The notes: generated by a model from the sequence alone, not told the origin. A stretch of 64,000 nt of DNA from Streptomyces sp. 71268 (GCF_029392895.1 NZ_CP114200.1:4061001-4125000), one strand, 5' to 3'. Positions 44,659 through 53,469 are shown, numbered from the stretch's first letter. Made by a program: numbers and translations.

Positions 44659-44672
44659 ACCGAACGATCGGT
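44659..44672. promoter_or_regulatory. PaaR-type TetR operator before paaA
   Basis: ACCGAACGATCGGT, a perfect ACCG-NN-CG-NN-CGGT site, 88 bp upstream of paaA. CGGT follows again immediately. Confidence 0.72.
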
Positions 44673-44760
44673 CGGTTGACGCGGGCCCGATCCCCGGCCC
44701 ACGGACGCACCGACCGACGAGGTCTCGACGACCTGCGGGTCGGGTGGCGAGGAGCGTGAG

Positions 44761-45786
44761 ATGACGACGATGGCGCCGGACGCCGGCACCCAGGACGATG
44801 CGGCTTACGAGGCACAGTTCAACGCGGCGGTAGCCGCCGAGGAGCGCATCGAGCCGCGCGACTGGATGCCAGACGCCTACCGCGCCTCACTGGTGCGGCA
44901 GATAGCTCAACACGCGCACTCAGAGATCATCGGCATGCAACCCGAGGCGAACTGGATCACCCGCGCCCCCTCCCTGCGCCGCAAAGCCATCCTGATGGCC
45001 AAGGTGCAGGACGAGGCCGGCCACGGCCTCTATCTCTACAGCGCCGCCGAAACCCTGGGCACCAGCCGCGACGAACTACTCGACCGCCTCCACGCCGGCC
45101 GCCAGAAGTACTCCTCGATCTTCAACTACCCCACGCTGACCTGGGCCGACGTCGGCGCCATCGGCTGGCTCGTCGACGGCGCCGCCATCACCAACCAGGT
45201 CCCGCTCTGCCGCTGCTCCTACGGCCCCTACGCCCGCGCCATGGTCCGCATCTGCAAGGAGGAGTCGTTCCACCAGCGCCAGGGGTACGAACTGCTCCTC
45301 GCCCTCAGCAAGGGCACCGAGGCCCAGCACGCCATGGCCCAGGACGCCGTCAACCGCTGGTGGTGGCCCTCCCTCATGATGTTCGGCCCACCGGACGACG
45401 AGTCGGCGCACTCCGCCCAGTCCATGGCCTGGCGGATCAAGCGGCACTCCAACGACGAGCTACGACAGCGCTTCGTCGACATCTGCGTCCCGCAGGCCGA
45501 CTCCCTGGGCCTCACCCTGCCCGACCCGGACCTGACCTGGGACGAGGAGCGCGGACACTACGCCTTCGGCCCCATCGACTGGGACGAGTTCCGCGAAGTG
45601 CTGCGCGGCAACGGTCCGTGCAACGAACAACGCATCAACCAACGCCGCACGGCGCACGAGGAAGGTGCCTGGGTGCGCGAGGCCGCCACCGCCTACGCGA
45701 CCAAGCAGGCCGAGCGAAACAGGCACGGCTACCGCGCCCCACACGACCCACAGCAGGGCGACGCACAGGAAGAGGACATCGCATGA
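44761..45786 (+). CDS. paaA: 1,2-phenylacetyl-CoA epoxidase subunit PaaA
   Basis: 341-aa catalytic subunit of the diiron monooxygenase that epoxidises phenylacetyl-CoA. Diiron ligands lie in [15 protein letters not shown] and [16 protein letters not shown] (E-x2-H motifs) and in earlier and later Glu residues ([23 protein letters not shown]). ATG 44761 with GAGGAG six bases upstream. First of five overlapping genes paaABCDE. Confidence 0.95.
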   Translation: MTTMAPDAGTQDDAAYEAQFNAAVAAEERIEPRDWMPDAYRASLVRQIAQHAHSEIIGMQPEANWITRAPSLRRKAILMAKVQDEAGHGLYLYSAAETLGTSRDELLDRLHAGRQKYSSIFNYPTLTWADVGAIGWLVDGAAITNQVPLCRCSYGPYARAMVRICKEESFHQRQGYELLLALSKGTEAQHAMAQDAVNRWWWPSLMMFGPPDDESAHSAQSMAWRIKRHSNDELRQRFVDICVPQADSLGLTLPDPDLTWDEERGHYAFGPIDWDEFREVLRGNGPCNEQRINQRRTAHEEGAWVREAATAYATKQAERNRHGYRAPHDPQQGDAQEEDIA

Positions 45787-46070
45787 GCACGGCGGACTGG
45801 CCCCTGTGGGAGGTATTCGTGCGCAGCAGGCGCGGCCTGAGCCACACGCACGCCGGCAGCCTGCACGCGCCGGACGCCGCCATGGCCCTGCGCAACGCCC
45901 GTGACCTCTACACCCGCCGCTCGGAAGGCGTCTCCGTGTGGGTGGTGCCCTCCGCCGAGATCACCGCCTCGTCACCGGACGAGAAGGACTCGTACTTCGA
46001 GCCCGCGGCCGACAAGCCGTACCGCCACCCGACGTTCTACGAGATCCCCGAGGGAGTACGGCACCTATGA
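45783..46070 (+). CDS. paaB: 1,2-phenylacetyl-CoA epoxidase subunit PaaB
   Basis: 95-aa small subunit bridging the PaaA-PaaC heterodimers and needed for reductase contact. It begins with [31 protein letters not shown] and includes [17 protein letters not shown] overlaps the paaA stop (ATGA). Length normal for the family. Confidence 0.93.
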   Translation: MSTADWPLWEVFVRSRRGLSHTHAGSLHAPDAAMALRNARDLYTRRSEGVSVWVVPSAEITASSPDEKDSYFEPAADKPYRHPTFYEIPEGVRHL

Positions 46071-46783
46071 ACCCCGCACCCGCGAGCGCGGCGCTGGCCC
46101 TGGGGGACGACGCCCTGGTCCTCTCGCACCGGCTGGGGGAGTGGGCCGGGCACGCCCCCGTCCTCGAAGAGGAGCTGGCCCTCGCCAACATCGCCCTCGA
46201 CCTCCTCGGGCAGGCCCGTGTCCTGCTCTCCCTGGTCGGCGACGAGGACGAACTCGCCTACCTGCGCGAGGAACGCGCCTTCCGCAATCTCCAGTTGGTC
46301 GAGCAGCCGCGCGGCGACTTCGCCCACACCATCGCCCGCCAACTCTACTTCTCCAGCTACCAGCGACTGCTGTACGAGGAGCTGGCACAGGACGACACGG
46401 CCATCGCCGAACTCGCGTCCAAAGCGGTCAAGGAGGTCGACTACCACCGCGACCACGCGGAGCACTGGACGCTGCGCCTCGGCGACGGAACAGCCGAAAG
46501 CCACCAGCGGATGCAGCAGGCCCTGAACGCCCTGTGGCGGTACACCGGCGAGGCGTTCGAGCCGATCGAGGGTCTGACGGTGAACTGGGCCACGCTGCGG
46601 GCCCGTTGGACGGACCGCATCACCACCGTGCTCCGACAGGCCACGCTCACGGTGCCAAGCGGACCGCAGAGCGGCGCGTGGGCCGCCGGCGGTGGGCGAC
46701 AGGGCGTCCACACCGAGCCCTTCGGCCGCATGCTGGCCGAGATGCAGCACCTGCACCGTAGCCACCCGGGGGCGACATGGTGA
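46067..46783 (+). CDS. paaC: 1,2-phenylacetyl-CoA epoxidase subunit PaaC
   Basis: 238-aa ferritin-like structural partner of PaaA, lacking a working diiron site. Helices include PVLEEELALANIALDLLGQA and ELASKAVKEVDYHRDHAEHW. ATG overlaps paaB by 4 bp, and its stop overlaps paaD by 7 bp. Confidence 0.93.
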   Translation: MNPAPASAALALGDDALVLSHRLGEWAGHAPVLEEELALANIALDLLGQARVLLSLVGDEDELAYLREERAFRNLQLVEQPRGDFAHTIARQLYFSSYQRLLYEELAQDDTAIAELASKAVKEVDYHRDHAEHWTLRLGDGTAESHQRMQQALNALWRYTGEAFEPIEGLTVNWATLRARWTDRITTVLRQATLTVPSGPQSGAWAAGGGRQGVHTEPFGRMLAEMQHLHRSHPGATW

Positions 46784-47295
46784 CCGCCAGCCCCGTAGGG
46801 GAGACGCCGCTGGAGCGGGAACTGCGCGAAGTCGCCGGTTCCGTCCCCGACCCCGAGCTGCCCGTGCTCAGCCTCGCCGAACTCGGCGTACTGCGCGGGC
46901 TGCGGGTGACCGGACCCGGGCGGGTCGAGGTGGAGCTGACGCCCACGTACACCGGCTGCCCGGCGATCGAGACCATGTCCGCCGACATCGAGCAGGCGCT
47001 GCACCAACACGGCGTGCCAGAGGTGACGGTCCGCACGGTCCTCTCGCCGCCCTGGACCACCGACGCCATCAGCGCCGACGGTCGACGCAAGCTCAGGGAG
47101 TTCGGCATAGCCCCGCCGCGCGCCACCGGGCCGGCCACCAGCGGGCCGGTGGCGGTGGACCTGGCCATCCGCTGCCCACACTGCGGCTCGACGAGCACCA
47201 GCCTGCTCAGCCGGTTCTCCTCCACCGCCTGCAAGGCACTGCGCCGCTGTGAGTCCTGCCTCGAACCCTTCGACCACTTCAAGGAGCTGTCATGA
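46777..47295 (+). CDS. paaD: 1,2-phenylacetyl-CoA epoxidase subunit PaaD
   Basis: 172-aa protein with an N-terminal DUF59/MIP18 domain (VPDPELPVLSLAELGVLRG, then TPTYTGCPAIETM) and a C-terminal cysteine knuckle (CPHCGSTST ... RRCESCLEPFDHFK). It is thought to help mature the Fe-S or diiron centres of the complex. Overlaps paaC by 7 bp and paaE by 4 bp. Confidence 0.93.
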   Translation: MVTASPVGETPLERELREVAGSVPDPELPVLSLAELGVLRGLRVTGPGRVEVELTPTYTGCPAIETMSADIEQALHQHGVPEVTVRTVLSPPWTTDAISADGRRKLREFGIAPPRATGPATSGPVAVDLAIRCPHCGSTSTSLLSRFSSTACKALRRCESCLEPFDHFKELS

Positions 47296-48479
47296 GCGCG
47301 GCTCGCCACAACGCCTTCCACCGGCTGCGTGTGACGGCAACCGAACAGCTCACCGACGACGCCGTAGCGATCACCTTCGCCGTCCCTTCCGACCTGCGAA
47401 GCCTCTACCGCTACACGCCCGGGCAGCACATCACCCTGCGCCGCTTCACCGGCAACACCGAGATACGCCGCACCTACTCGATCTGCTCGCCGGCACTCGA
47501 CGCGGGCGGCCCCACGAGCCTGCGCGTAGGCGTGCGACTCGTCGAGGGCGGTGAGTTCTCCACGTACGCGCTCAAGGAACTCGTCGTCGGTGACGAGGTG
47601 GACGTGATGGCGCCAGCCGGCCGATTCGTCCTCGACGTCGGCCCCGCGCCCCGGAGGGACCGCGCGGAAGTCACGGACGATGCTGACGGCGCGGAAGACT
47701 CGCATGACGCGGACGACAGGGGCGGTCCGCGACGGAAGTCGGACCACGTCATCGACGGCGGACACTACGCGGCCATCGTCGGGGGCAGCGGCATCACTCC
47801 CGTGCTGTCGATCGTCGCGACCCTGCTGGCCCGCCGCCCCAGCGCCCGCTTCTGCCTGATACGCAGCGACCGCTCAGCCGCCTCCACGATGTTCCTGGAA
47901 GAGGTCGCCGACCTCAAAGACCGCTATCCGGACCGCCTCCAGCTCGTGCACGCTCTTTCGCGCGAGGAGCAACAGGTCGGCCTGCCGTCGGGCCGCCTCG
48001 ACCGCGAGCGGCTGACGGGCCTACTCCCCGCGCTGGTATCGGTGGCCGACGTGGACGGTTGGTTCCTGTGCGGGCCCTACGGGCTCGTACGCGCCGCCGA
48101 CGCCGCCCTCAGCGAGCTGGGCGTTCCGCGTGCTCTGGTGCACCAGGAAATCTTCCACGTGGCAGACGACTCGCTGCCCACCACCAGCAGCGTCGCCCCC
48201 GCTCACAGCACGGTGACCGCCACCCTGGACGGCCGGTCGGGCACCTGGCCCGTGGGCGGGACGGAGTCCCTGCTGGAGACGGTGCTGCGCAATCGCGCCG
48301 ACGCGCCGTACGCGTGCAAGGGCGGCGTCTGCGGAACCTGCCGGGCCTTCCTGGTCTCCGGCGAGGTCCACATGGACCGTAACTTCGCGCTCGAAGCGGA
48401 GGAACTGGACGCGGGGTACGTGCTGGCCTGCCAGTCGCACCCGGTCAGCGAACAGGTGGAACTCGACTTCGACCGCTGA
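47292..48479 (+). CDS. paaE: 1,2-phenylacetyl-CoA epoxidase reductase PaaE
   Basis: 395-aa reductase delivering NADPH electrons to PaaA. FAD site RRTYSICSP, nucleotide site IVGGSGITPVLSI, and a C-terminal plant-type 2Fe-2S domain with cysteines in YACKGGVCGTCRAF and VLACQSHP. Between the flavin and nucleotide domains (about residues 120-155) sits an acidic insert of ~35 residues rich in Asp and Arg, not typical of the family. Start overlaps paaD (ATGA). A terminator follows at 48645. Confidence 0.93.
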   Translation: MSAARHNAFHRLRVTATEQLTDDAVAITFAVPSDLRSLYRYTPGQHITLRRFTGNTEIRRTYSICSPALDAGGPTSLRVGVRLVEGGEFSTYALKELVVGDEVDVMAPAGRFVLDVGPAPRRDRAEVTDDADGAEDSHDADDRGGPRRKSDHVIDGGHYAAIVGGSGITPVLSIVATLLARRPSARFCLIRSDRSAASTMFLEEVADLKDRYPDRLQLVHALSREEQQVGLPSGRLDRERLTGLLPALVSVADVDGWFLCGPYGLVRAADAALSELGVPRALVHQEIFHVADDSLPTTSSVAPAHSTVTATLDGRSGTWPVGGTESLLETVLRNRADAPYACKGGVCGTCRAFLVSGEVHMDRNFALEAEELDAGYVLACQSHPVSEQVELDFDR

Positions 48480-48583
48480 GCACGCCGCCGACGGCTCCGT
48501 TGGCGGGGGCCCGCCGATGAGGCAGTCGGTGAGGCCGTCGGCCTGCGGCTACGGCTGGCTTCCGGCCACCCGCAGCGGTTCCA

Positions 48584-48617
48584 GCACCATGGCTTTCGCA
48601 GCACCATGGCTTTCGCA
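48584..48617. repeat. 17-bp perfect tandem repeat
   Basis: GCACCATGGCTTTCGCA occurs twice head to tail (48584-48600 and 48601-48617) in the gap between paaE and the rhodanese gene. No known role. Confidence 0.85.
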
Positions 48618-48644
48618 ACACCGAGTCCGTAGCAGCGGCGGCCA

Positions 48645-48684
48645 CCACGACGGCCGGGCGACAGCGCCCGGCCGTCCGTCGTGG
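48645..48684. terminator. Bidirectional terminator after the paa operon
   Basis: Long imperfect inverted repeat: CCACGACGGCCGGGCG (48645-48660) with the complementary arm ending CGTCGTGG at 48684. It separates convergent paaE and rhodanese genes. Confidence 0.75.
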
Positions 48685-48697
48685 GCTGGTTCACGCG

Positions 48698-49042
48698 TTA
48701 CAGCACCGACGCGGGCTGCCCACCCTCGCTCACCATCGGGCGCCCCGCCGCTTGCCAGGCCAGCATGCCGCCGCCGACGTTGACCGCGTCCAGGCCCTGC
48801 GCCATCAGGTACTGCGCCACCTGCGCGGACCGCCCGCCCACGCGGCACACGACGTGCACCCTGCGACCATCGGCAACCACCTCGGTCAGTTCGCCGAACC
48901 GGGCCACGATCTCGCTCATGGGCACGTGCAGCGCGCCTTCGGCGTGCCCCGCCGCCCACTCGTCGTTCTCACGGACGTCCAGCAGGAAACCGTCAGCCGG
49001 TACCGCGGCGGCCTCCACCTCGGGCATCTGGGCAAACGCCAT
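48698..49042 (-). CDS. Rhodanese-like sulfurtransferase
   Basis: 114-aa single-domain rhodanese. FLLDVRENDEWAAGHAEGA is the entry signature, and the active-site Cys is in VHVVCRVGGRSAQVAQYL; CRVGGRS is the six-residue sulfur-carrying loop. The C-terminus AVNVGGGMLAWQAAG is typical. I chose ATG 49042 after GAAGAGG; an ATG at 49081 would add 13 residues. The sulfur acceptor is unknown. Confidence 0.85.
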   Translation of the reverse strand: MAFAQMPEVEAAAVPADGFLLDVRENDEWAAGHAEGALHVPMSEIVARFGELTEVVADGRRVHVVCRVGGRSAQVAQYLMAQGLDAVNVGGGMLAWQAAGRPMVSEGGQPASVL

Positions 49043-49676
49043 CAGGGCACCTCTTCTTCTCTCGGTCTTCTCAGAGCTCATCCGGTCTCCCCCACTCAAT
49101 CTTGCAGGCCCGCGCCACCCCAAACCGACCAGGAACCCATCTGCCTCTCGCCCCTGGCACACCCCTCGCACAACCATCGCCTCTCCGGGCTGCGGCCAGC
49201 GGCCAAGCCCGACGCCGCCGGGCATAAGACCCATGGGCTCGTGCGTGGGAGCGGCGTTGGGCCGGTGGCCTTGGTGGGCGGTCTGGGGGGCTTGGCGGGC
49301 TTGGCGGGCTCGGGGGACTTGGGAGGCTCGGGGCTTTGCGGGCGAGGCTTGGGGGGGTTGGTGGGGGTGGTGATGGGGCGAGCTGGTAGTGGAGCGGGGG
49401 ATTGAGGTTCGTGAGGGGGCGGAAACGCCTTGAGTAGCCGACGGACCTGGAGTGACGTGGCTGGCGTCGTCGGCTCAGCCGTCTTTGGTTACGGATTTCG
49501 GGGGGCTCCCCCACCCCCCTCCCTCCCCTCCCCCTCCTCCACCCCGCCCCCACACACCCACCCGCAACACACCCCACCCAGCCCCGCACACCCGACCACC
49601 GCTCGCCAACCAAGCGCCCAGCCCCCAACCGCCCGCCCACACCCACCCAGCGGCCAACCTGGCCGAACGCCGCGCG
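49043..49676. other. Gene-poor region with simple repeats
   Basis: 634 bp upstream of the rhodanese gene. It contains G-rich repeats of the ggcgggcttggcgggctcg type around 49280-49340 and C-rich tracts with acaccc words around 49500-49640. Open frames here are low-complexity and unsupported. I see no gene, RNA or operator that I can name. Confidence 0.5.
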
Positions 49677-50522
49677 TCAGTTGAGCAGTGCCGCGAGTTG
49701 GGCCTCGCGCTCCGCGACCTGGGCGAGCAGTTGCTCGGCGATCTCTTCGAGCAGGCCGTCCGGGTCGTCCTGAGCCATCTTGATCATGGCGCCGATGGCG
49801 CTGGACTCCAGTTCCTCCGCCATGGTCGCCAGAAGTTCCTTCCGTGCTGCGAGCCATTCGAGCCGGGCGTAAAGCTCCTCGCTGCGGCTGGGCCACTGCG
49901 GCTCGGGGGGTGGGCCGGACTCCCACTCCTCGGCCAGTGCGAGTAGTTCCTCGGCGTTTCCGTCCGCGTAGGCGGCGTTGACCCGGACGAGGAACGCCTC
50001 CCGGCGCTCCCGCTCGGCGTTCTCGCGTGCCAGGTCGGGGTGGGCCTTGCGGACCAGGTCGCGGAAGATACGGCGGGCCTCGTCACTGGGCCGGACCCGG
50101 GGCGGCGGCTTGACCGAGCGTTCGGTGAGCATCGACTGGGCCTCCGGTGAGATCCCGTCGGAGTCCATCCACCCCTGGAACAGCTCCTCCACCTGCGGCA
50201 TGGGCAGCACCAACGAACGTGCCTCCCGCGCCCGGCGCAGGTCCTCCTCGTCGCCCGACCGCGCCGCGATCGCTTCCGCGATCAGGGCGTCGAGTTCGTC
50301 CAGCCGTGTGTACATGGGGCCGAGACGCTGGTGGTGCAGCCGGGAGAAGTTCTCGACCTCGACCCGGAAGGTCTCCAGCGCGATCTCGAACTCGATCAAC
50401 GCCTGCTCGGCGGCCCGCACCGCGCGCTCTAGCCGCTCCTCGGGGCGTGGCGGGGCCCCCGGCGCGGAGTCTGCCTGCTGCTGGCGCGCTTCCTCGTTCG
50501 TCTGCGCTTCGGGGTTCGTCAC
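49677..50522 (-). CDS. J-domain-like coiled-coil protein
   Basis: 281-aa protein with no clear named family. An N-terminal coiled coil (RLERAVRAAEQALIEFEIAL) is followed by HHQRLGPMYTRLDELDALIAE, then RPSDEARRIFRDLVRKAHPDLA, which has the HPD tripeptide between helices as in J domains, then AFLVRVNAAYADGNAEELL. A C-terminal helical stretch is rich in Leu, Glu and Ala. It may be a DnaJ-like cochaperone, but the first J helix is short. 44 bp separate it from the DUF2252 gene upstream on the same strand, so co-transcription is likely. Confidence 0.65.
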   Translation of the reverse strand: MTNPEAQTNEEARQQQADSAPGAPPRPEERLERAVRAAEQALIEFEIALETFRVEVENFSRLHHQRLGPMYTRLDELDALIAEAIAARSGDEEDLRRAREARSLVLPMPQVEELFQGWMDSDGISPEAQSMLTERSVKPPPRVRPSDEARRIFRDLVRKAHPDLARENAERERREAFLVRVNAAYADGNAEELLALAEEWESGPPPEPQWPSRSEELYARLEWLAARKELLATMAEELESSAIGAMIKMAQDDPDGLLEEIAEQLLAQVAEREAQLAALLN

Positions 50523-50566
50523 GCAGCCAGCCTACGGGCCACCTCGCCAGCCCCGCCGCGTCCGGT

Positions 50567-52147
50567 TCACACGCCGAGTTCGGCCGCTATTCGCCCGGCC
50601 CGCACGGCGGTGACCAGGTGCGCGTGGTCGGCCTCGGTGCGGTCCGCGTAGGCGATCGCGAACTGCGCCATCGCCTCGTCCAGCTCCTCCCCCTTGCCGC
50701 AGTAGCCGCCGATGACGCGCGGGTCCGCGCTGTGCGAGTGGGCCCGGGCCAGCAGCGCGCCCGTCATCCGGCCGTAGTCGTCGAACTGGTCCGCGGCCAG
50801 GGCCGCCGGGTCCACGCTTCCCTTGCGGTTGCGGAACTGCCGCACCTGGTACGGCCGCCCGGCCACCGTCGTCCAGCCCAGCAACTGGTCGCTGACCACC
50901 TGTATCCGCTTCTGCCCGAGCACCACGCGCCTGCCCTCGTGCCGCTCGGCCACGGACGCGGGTGCCACGCTCCAGCGTTGGTCCAAAGAGATCTTGCTCA
51001 CATGCGGGAGCAGCGCGGAGGGCCTGGCCTCCTTCACCTGGAGCACCAGCGGCTCGCCCCGGTGGTCGAGCAGCAGCACCACGTACGAGCGAGTGCCGAC
51101 GCTGCCGGTGCCGACCACGCGGAAGGCCACGTCGTGCACCGCGTACCGGGCCAGCAGCGGCAGTCGGTCCTCCGGCAGGCTGCGCAGGTAGTCCCCGAGT
51201 GCCAGGGTCACCGCCGCGGCCTCCTCGTCGGGCACCCGGCGCAGGACCGGTGGGGCGTCCACGAAGCGTCGTCCGCCGTCGGCGGTGGCCTCGGTCGAGC
51301 GGGCCGCGAAGCGCGCGCTGGTGTTGCGCCGGGCCTTCTCCGAGACCCGTTCCAACGTGCCGAGCAGGTCCCTCGCGTCCGTGTGGGAGACGAGTTCCTC
51401 GTCGGCTATGGCGTTCCAGGCCTCGGCGGTCGGCAGTTTGGCGAGCAACCGCATGGTGCGCCGGTAGGCGCCCGCCGCGTCCCGGGCTGCCGCGCGGCAC
51501 ACCTCCTCGTCCGCGCCGGCCTCGCGCCCCGCGAGCACCAGCGAGGCCGCGAGCCGCTTGAGGTCCCACTCCCAGGGCCCGTACGCGGTCTCGTCGAAGT
51601 CGTTGAGGTCCATGACCAGCCGCCCGCGGGCGTCCCCGTACAGGCCGAAGTTGGCCGCGTGCGCGTCGCCGCACAACTGCGCCCCGATGCCGGTCGTGGG
51701 CCCGCAGGCCAGGTCGTGGGCCATCAGGCCGGCCGTACCGCGCAGGAAGGCGAACGGGGAGGCCACCATGCGGCCGACGCGGATGGGGACCAGCTCCGCC
51801 AGCCGCCCGGCGTTGGACTCGCGCACGGCGGTGACGGCGTCGGGGCGCTGGCCGTCCGGCTCGAAGCGGGCGTGCGCGTGGCGCGGCATCCGCTCCCGCA
51901 GCGCCTTCCCCTCGCGCTTGCCGAGGCCAGCCCCGTCGCGCCGAGCGAAGCCCGGCAGGTGCGGCACCCGCTCCCCGCACGCCACACGCTCCACCACGGC
52001 CGCGCCGGCCACCACCACGCCGGCCACATCCGCGCCGGCCACCACCACGTCAGACCCATCCGCCCCAGACACGACCGCATCGGACACGACCGCGTCCGTC
52101 ACGTCCACGTCCGTCACGACCGCGTCGGAACCGCTCTCGGCAGTCAC
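50567..52147 (-). CDS. DUF2252 family protein
   Basis: 526-aa protein of unknown function with a kinase-like fold signature. Core motifs: REGKALRERMPRHAHARFEP, MASPFAFLRGTAGLMAHDL, CGDAHAANFGLY, VMDLNDFDETAYGPWEWDLKRLAASL, then QVKEARPSALLPH and GYCGKGEELDEAMAQFAIAYAD. The CGDAH and DLNDFDE pair resembles the catalytic and metal motifs of aminoglycoside phosphotransferases. The first ~60 residues are Val/Asp/Ala repeats (DAVVSDAVVSGAD) and specific to this protein. GTG 52147 follows GGGGAGG; the frame is open further upstream. Confidence 0.85.
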   Translation of the reverse strand: MTAESGSDAVVTDVDVTDAVVSDAVVSGADGSDVVVAGADVAGVVVAGAAVVERVACGERVPHLPGFARRDGAGLGKREGKALRERMPRHAHARFEPDGQRPDAVTAVRESNAGRLAELVPIRVGRMVASPFAFLRGTAGLMAHDLACGPTTGIGAQLCGDAHAANFGLYGDARGRLVMDLNDFDETAYGPWEWDLKRLAASLVLAGREAGADEEVCRAAARDAAGAYRRTMRLLAKLPTAEAWNAIADEELVSHTDARDLLGTLERVSEKARRNTSARFAARSTEATADGGRRFVDAPPVLRRVPDEEAAAVTLALGDYLRSLPEDRLPLLARYAVHDVAFRVVGTGSVGTRSYVVLLLDHRGEPLVLQVKEARPSALLPHVSKISLDQRWSVAPASVAERHEGRRVVLGQKRIQVVSDQLLGWTTVAGRPYQVRQFRNRKGSVDPAALAADQFDDYGRMTGALLARAHSHSADPRVIGGYCGKGEELDEAMAQFAIAYADRTEADHAHLVTAVRAGRIAAELGV

Positions 52148-52233
52148 CGTTTCGACCTCCCCAACCCCGTCGCGCACCCGAATCGGTGCGTGTGAGGGAA
52201 CGGTACCGACAGGACGAGGGGTCGGTGACGGCC

Positions 52234-52242
52234 TGTGGATAA
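52234..52242 (-). promoter_or_regulatory. DnaA box
   Basis: TGTGGATAA, the complement of TTATCCACA, perfect. It lies in the 248-bp divergent promoter region between DUF2252 and the MarR gene. Confidence 0.6.
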
Positions 52243-52395
52243 CCTCGTGATGTGGCACTCGGCAGTGCCACGTACGGGTGGTCGCCAGCCCAAGAGGGAC
52301 GGCCTGACCAGCGGGAACGTCACGCCGGGCAGTACGCCCTACTGTGGGTAGGGCCGTGTCGCAAGGAAGCCGCAACCGGGAGGACGAGGAGCAGC

Positions 52396-52830
52396 GTGGT
52401 GGACCGAGACGCCTCCGTGGAGACCATCCGGCGCGAAATGACCACCTTCGCCCGGCGGGCCCGCGCCGTGGCCGCCCGCATTCACCCCGAGCTGTCGTTG
52501 GTCTCCTTCACCCTGCTCGCGCACCTGGAGGACTCGGACGGCTGCCGCGCCACCGACCTCGCGGCGCACTACCTCCTGGACAAGTCCACCGTCAGCCGCC
52601 AGATCGCCGCCCTGGAACGGCTCGGATACGTCGAGCGCCGGACGGACCCCGCCGACCACCGGGTGCAGGTCCTGCACCTCACCGCGTCGGGCACCGAGGT
52701 CCTCCGCGGCGTGACCGCCAGCCGCCGCGCCCTCATGCGGCGCCGTCTCGCGGACTGGGACGTCGCCGACCTCGAACAGTTCGCGACGTACCTGCGCCGC
52801 TACAACGCGACGAGCGACCCCCTCGACTGA
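52396..52830 (+). CDS. MarR family transcriptional regulator
   Basis: 144-aa winged-helix protein. LSLVSFTLLAHLEDSDGCRA, recognition region DLAAHYLLDKSTVSRQIAALERLGYV, wing ERRTDPADHRVQVLHLTASG, and C-terminal dimer helices. GTG 52396 (or the next codon, also GTG) after GAGGAG. Divergent from DUF2252; its target is unknown. Confidence 0.85.
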   Translation: MVDRDASVETIRREMTTFARRARAVAARIHPELSLVSFTLLAHLEDSDGCRATDLAAHYLLDKSTVSRQIAALERLGYVERRTDPADHRVQVLHLTASGTEVLRGVTASRRALMRRRLADWDVADLEQFATYLRRYNATSDPLD

Positions 52831-53056
52831 CAACCCGCCCACACGCGTACGCGCCCCGCCCACGCCCGCACCGCGATCCGCCTACCCACGCCCGCGCCAC
52901 GCCCACGCCCGCACCGCGCACACGCGTGCACCACGCTCATGTCCGCACCACCTACACATGCGCACCCCGCACACACGCGCACCACGCACACGTCCCCATC
53001 ACGCACACACGCGCAGCGCGCACACGTCCGCGCGAACGCTCACATCCGCGCCACGC
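52831..53056. repeat. A/C-rich simple repeat tract
   Basis: 226 bp between the MarR and HxlR genes made of irregular repeats of the cgcacacgcgcaccacgcac type, with near-complete absence of runs of T. No gene or clear hairpin. A similar tract lies at about 54340-54440. Confidence 0.6.
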
Positions 53057-53419
53057 TCACGTGCGGAAGCGGTCGGGGCACTGGCCGCCGTCCGGCAGGT
53101 ACGTCTCAGCCCAGGCGCCGAGCGCCTTGAGCGCGGGCTCCATGGCCTCGCCGCCCTCGGTGAGGCGGTAGAAGACCCGCAGCGGCGGGCCGGGGTCAAC
53201 CTCGCGGGAGACCAGTCCGACGGCGGCCAGCTCCGAGAGCCGGTCGGACAGCATGCGCTCGCTGATCCCGGGGATGGCCCGGCGCAGCTCGGCGAAGTTG
53301 CCGCCGCCGTTCATCAGCGTGGCCACGATCAGGCCGGTCCAGCGCTTACCGAACAGCCCGAAGACGCGCGTCACGCCGGCATCGGCCTGCCTGCAGCTGT
53401 GTTCGGTCGCGTCCGTCAT
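53057..53419 (-). CDS. HxlR family transcriptional regulator
   Basis: 120-aa winged-helix regulator. FGLFGKRWTGLIVATLMNGG, FAELRRAIPGISERMLSDRLSELAAVGLV, and wing RVFYRLTEGGEAM. A Cys near the N-terminus (HSCRQAD) is the residue used by thiol- and quinone-sensing members such as HypR and QorR. It is divergent from azoR, which it probably controls. ATG 53419. Confidence 0.87.
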   Translation of the reverse strand: MTDATEHSCRQADAGVTRVFGLFGKRWTGLIVATLMNGGGNFAELRRAIPGISERMLSDRLSELAAVGLVSREVDPGPPLRVFYRLTEGGEAMEPALKALGAWAETYLPDGGQCPDRFRT

Positions 53420-53458
53420 GACCTCAGGGTACCGCTCAACCCTTCGGAGCTATAAAAA

Positions 53459-53469
53459 AGTAAGCTACT
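53459..53469. promoter_or_regulatory. Possible HxlR operator
   Basis: AGTA-AGC-TACT palindrome within an unusually AT-rich stretch (about 53450-53485) between hxlR and azoR. HxlR operators are AT-rich palindromes overlapping the promoter; this is a candidate only. Confidence 0.45.

Noticed and set aside
48698..49234. Long rhodanese starting at 49234
   Set aside because: The added 64 residues are not rhodanese-like; a good ribosome site lies before ATG 49042.
49430..49680. 84-aa and 164-aa frames before the J-domain-like gene
   Set aside because: Pro/Thr/Ser low-complexity from C-rich repeats; no start signal.
52831..53056. CRISPR-like repeat array
   Set aside because: Repeat units are short, irregular and without spacers of constant length; no cas genes nearby.
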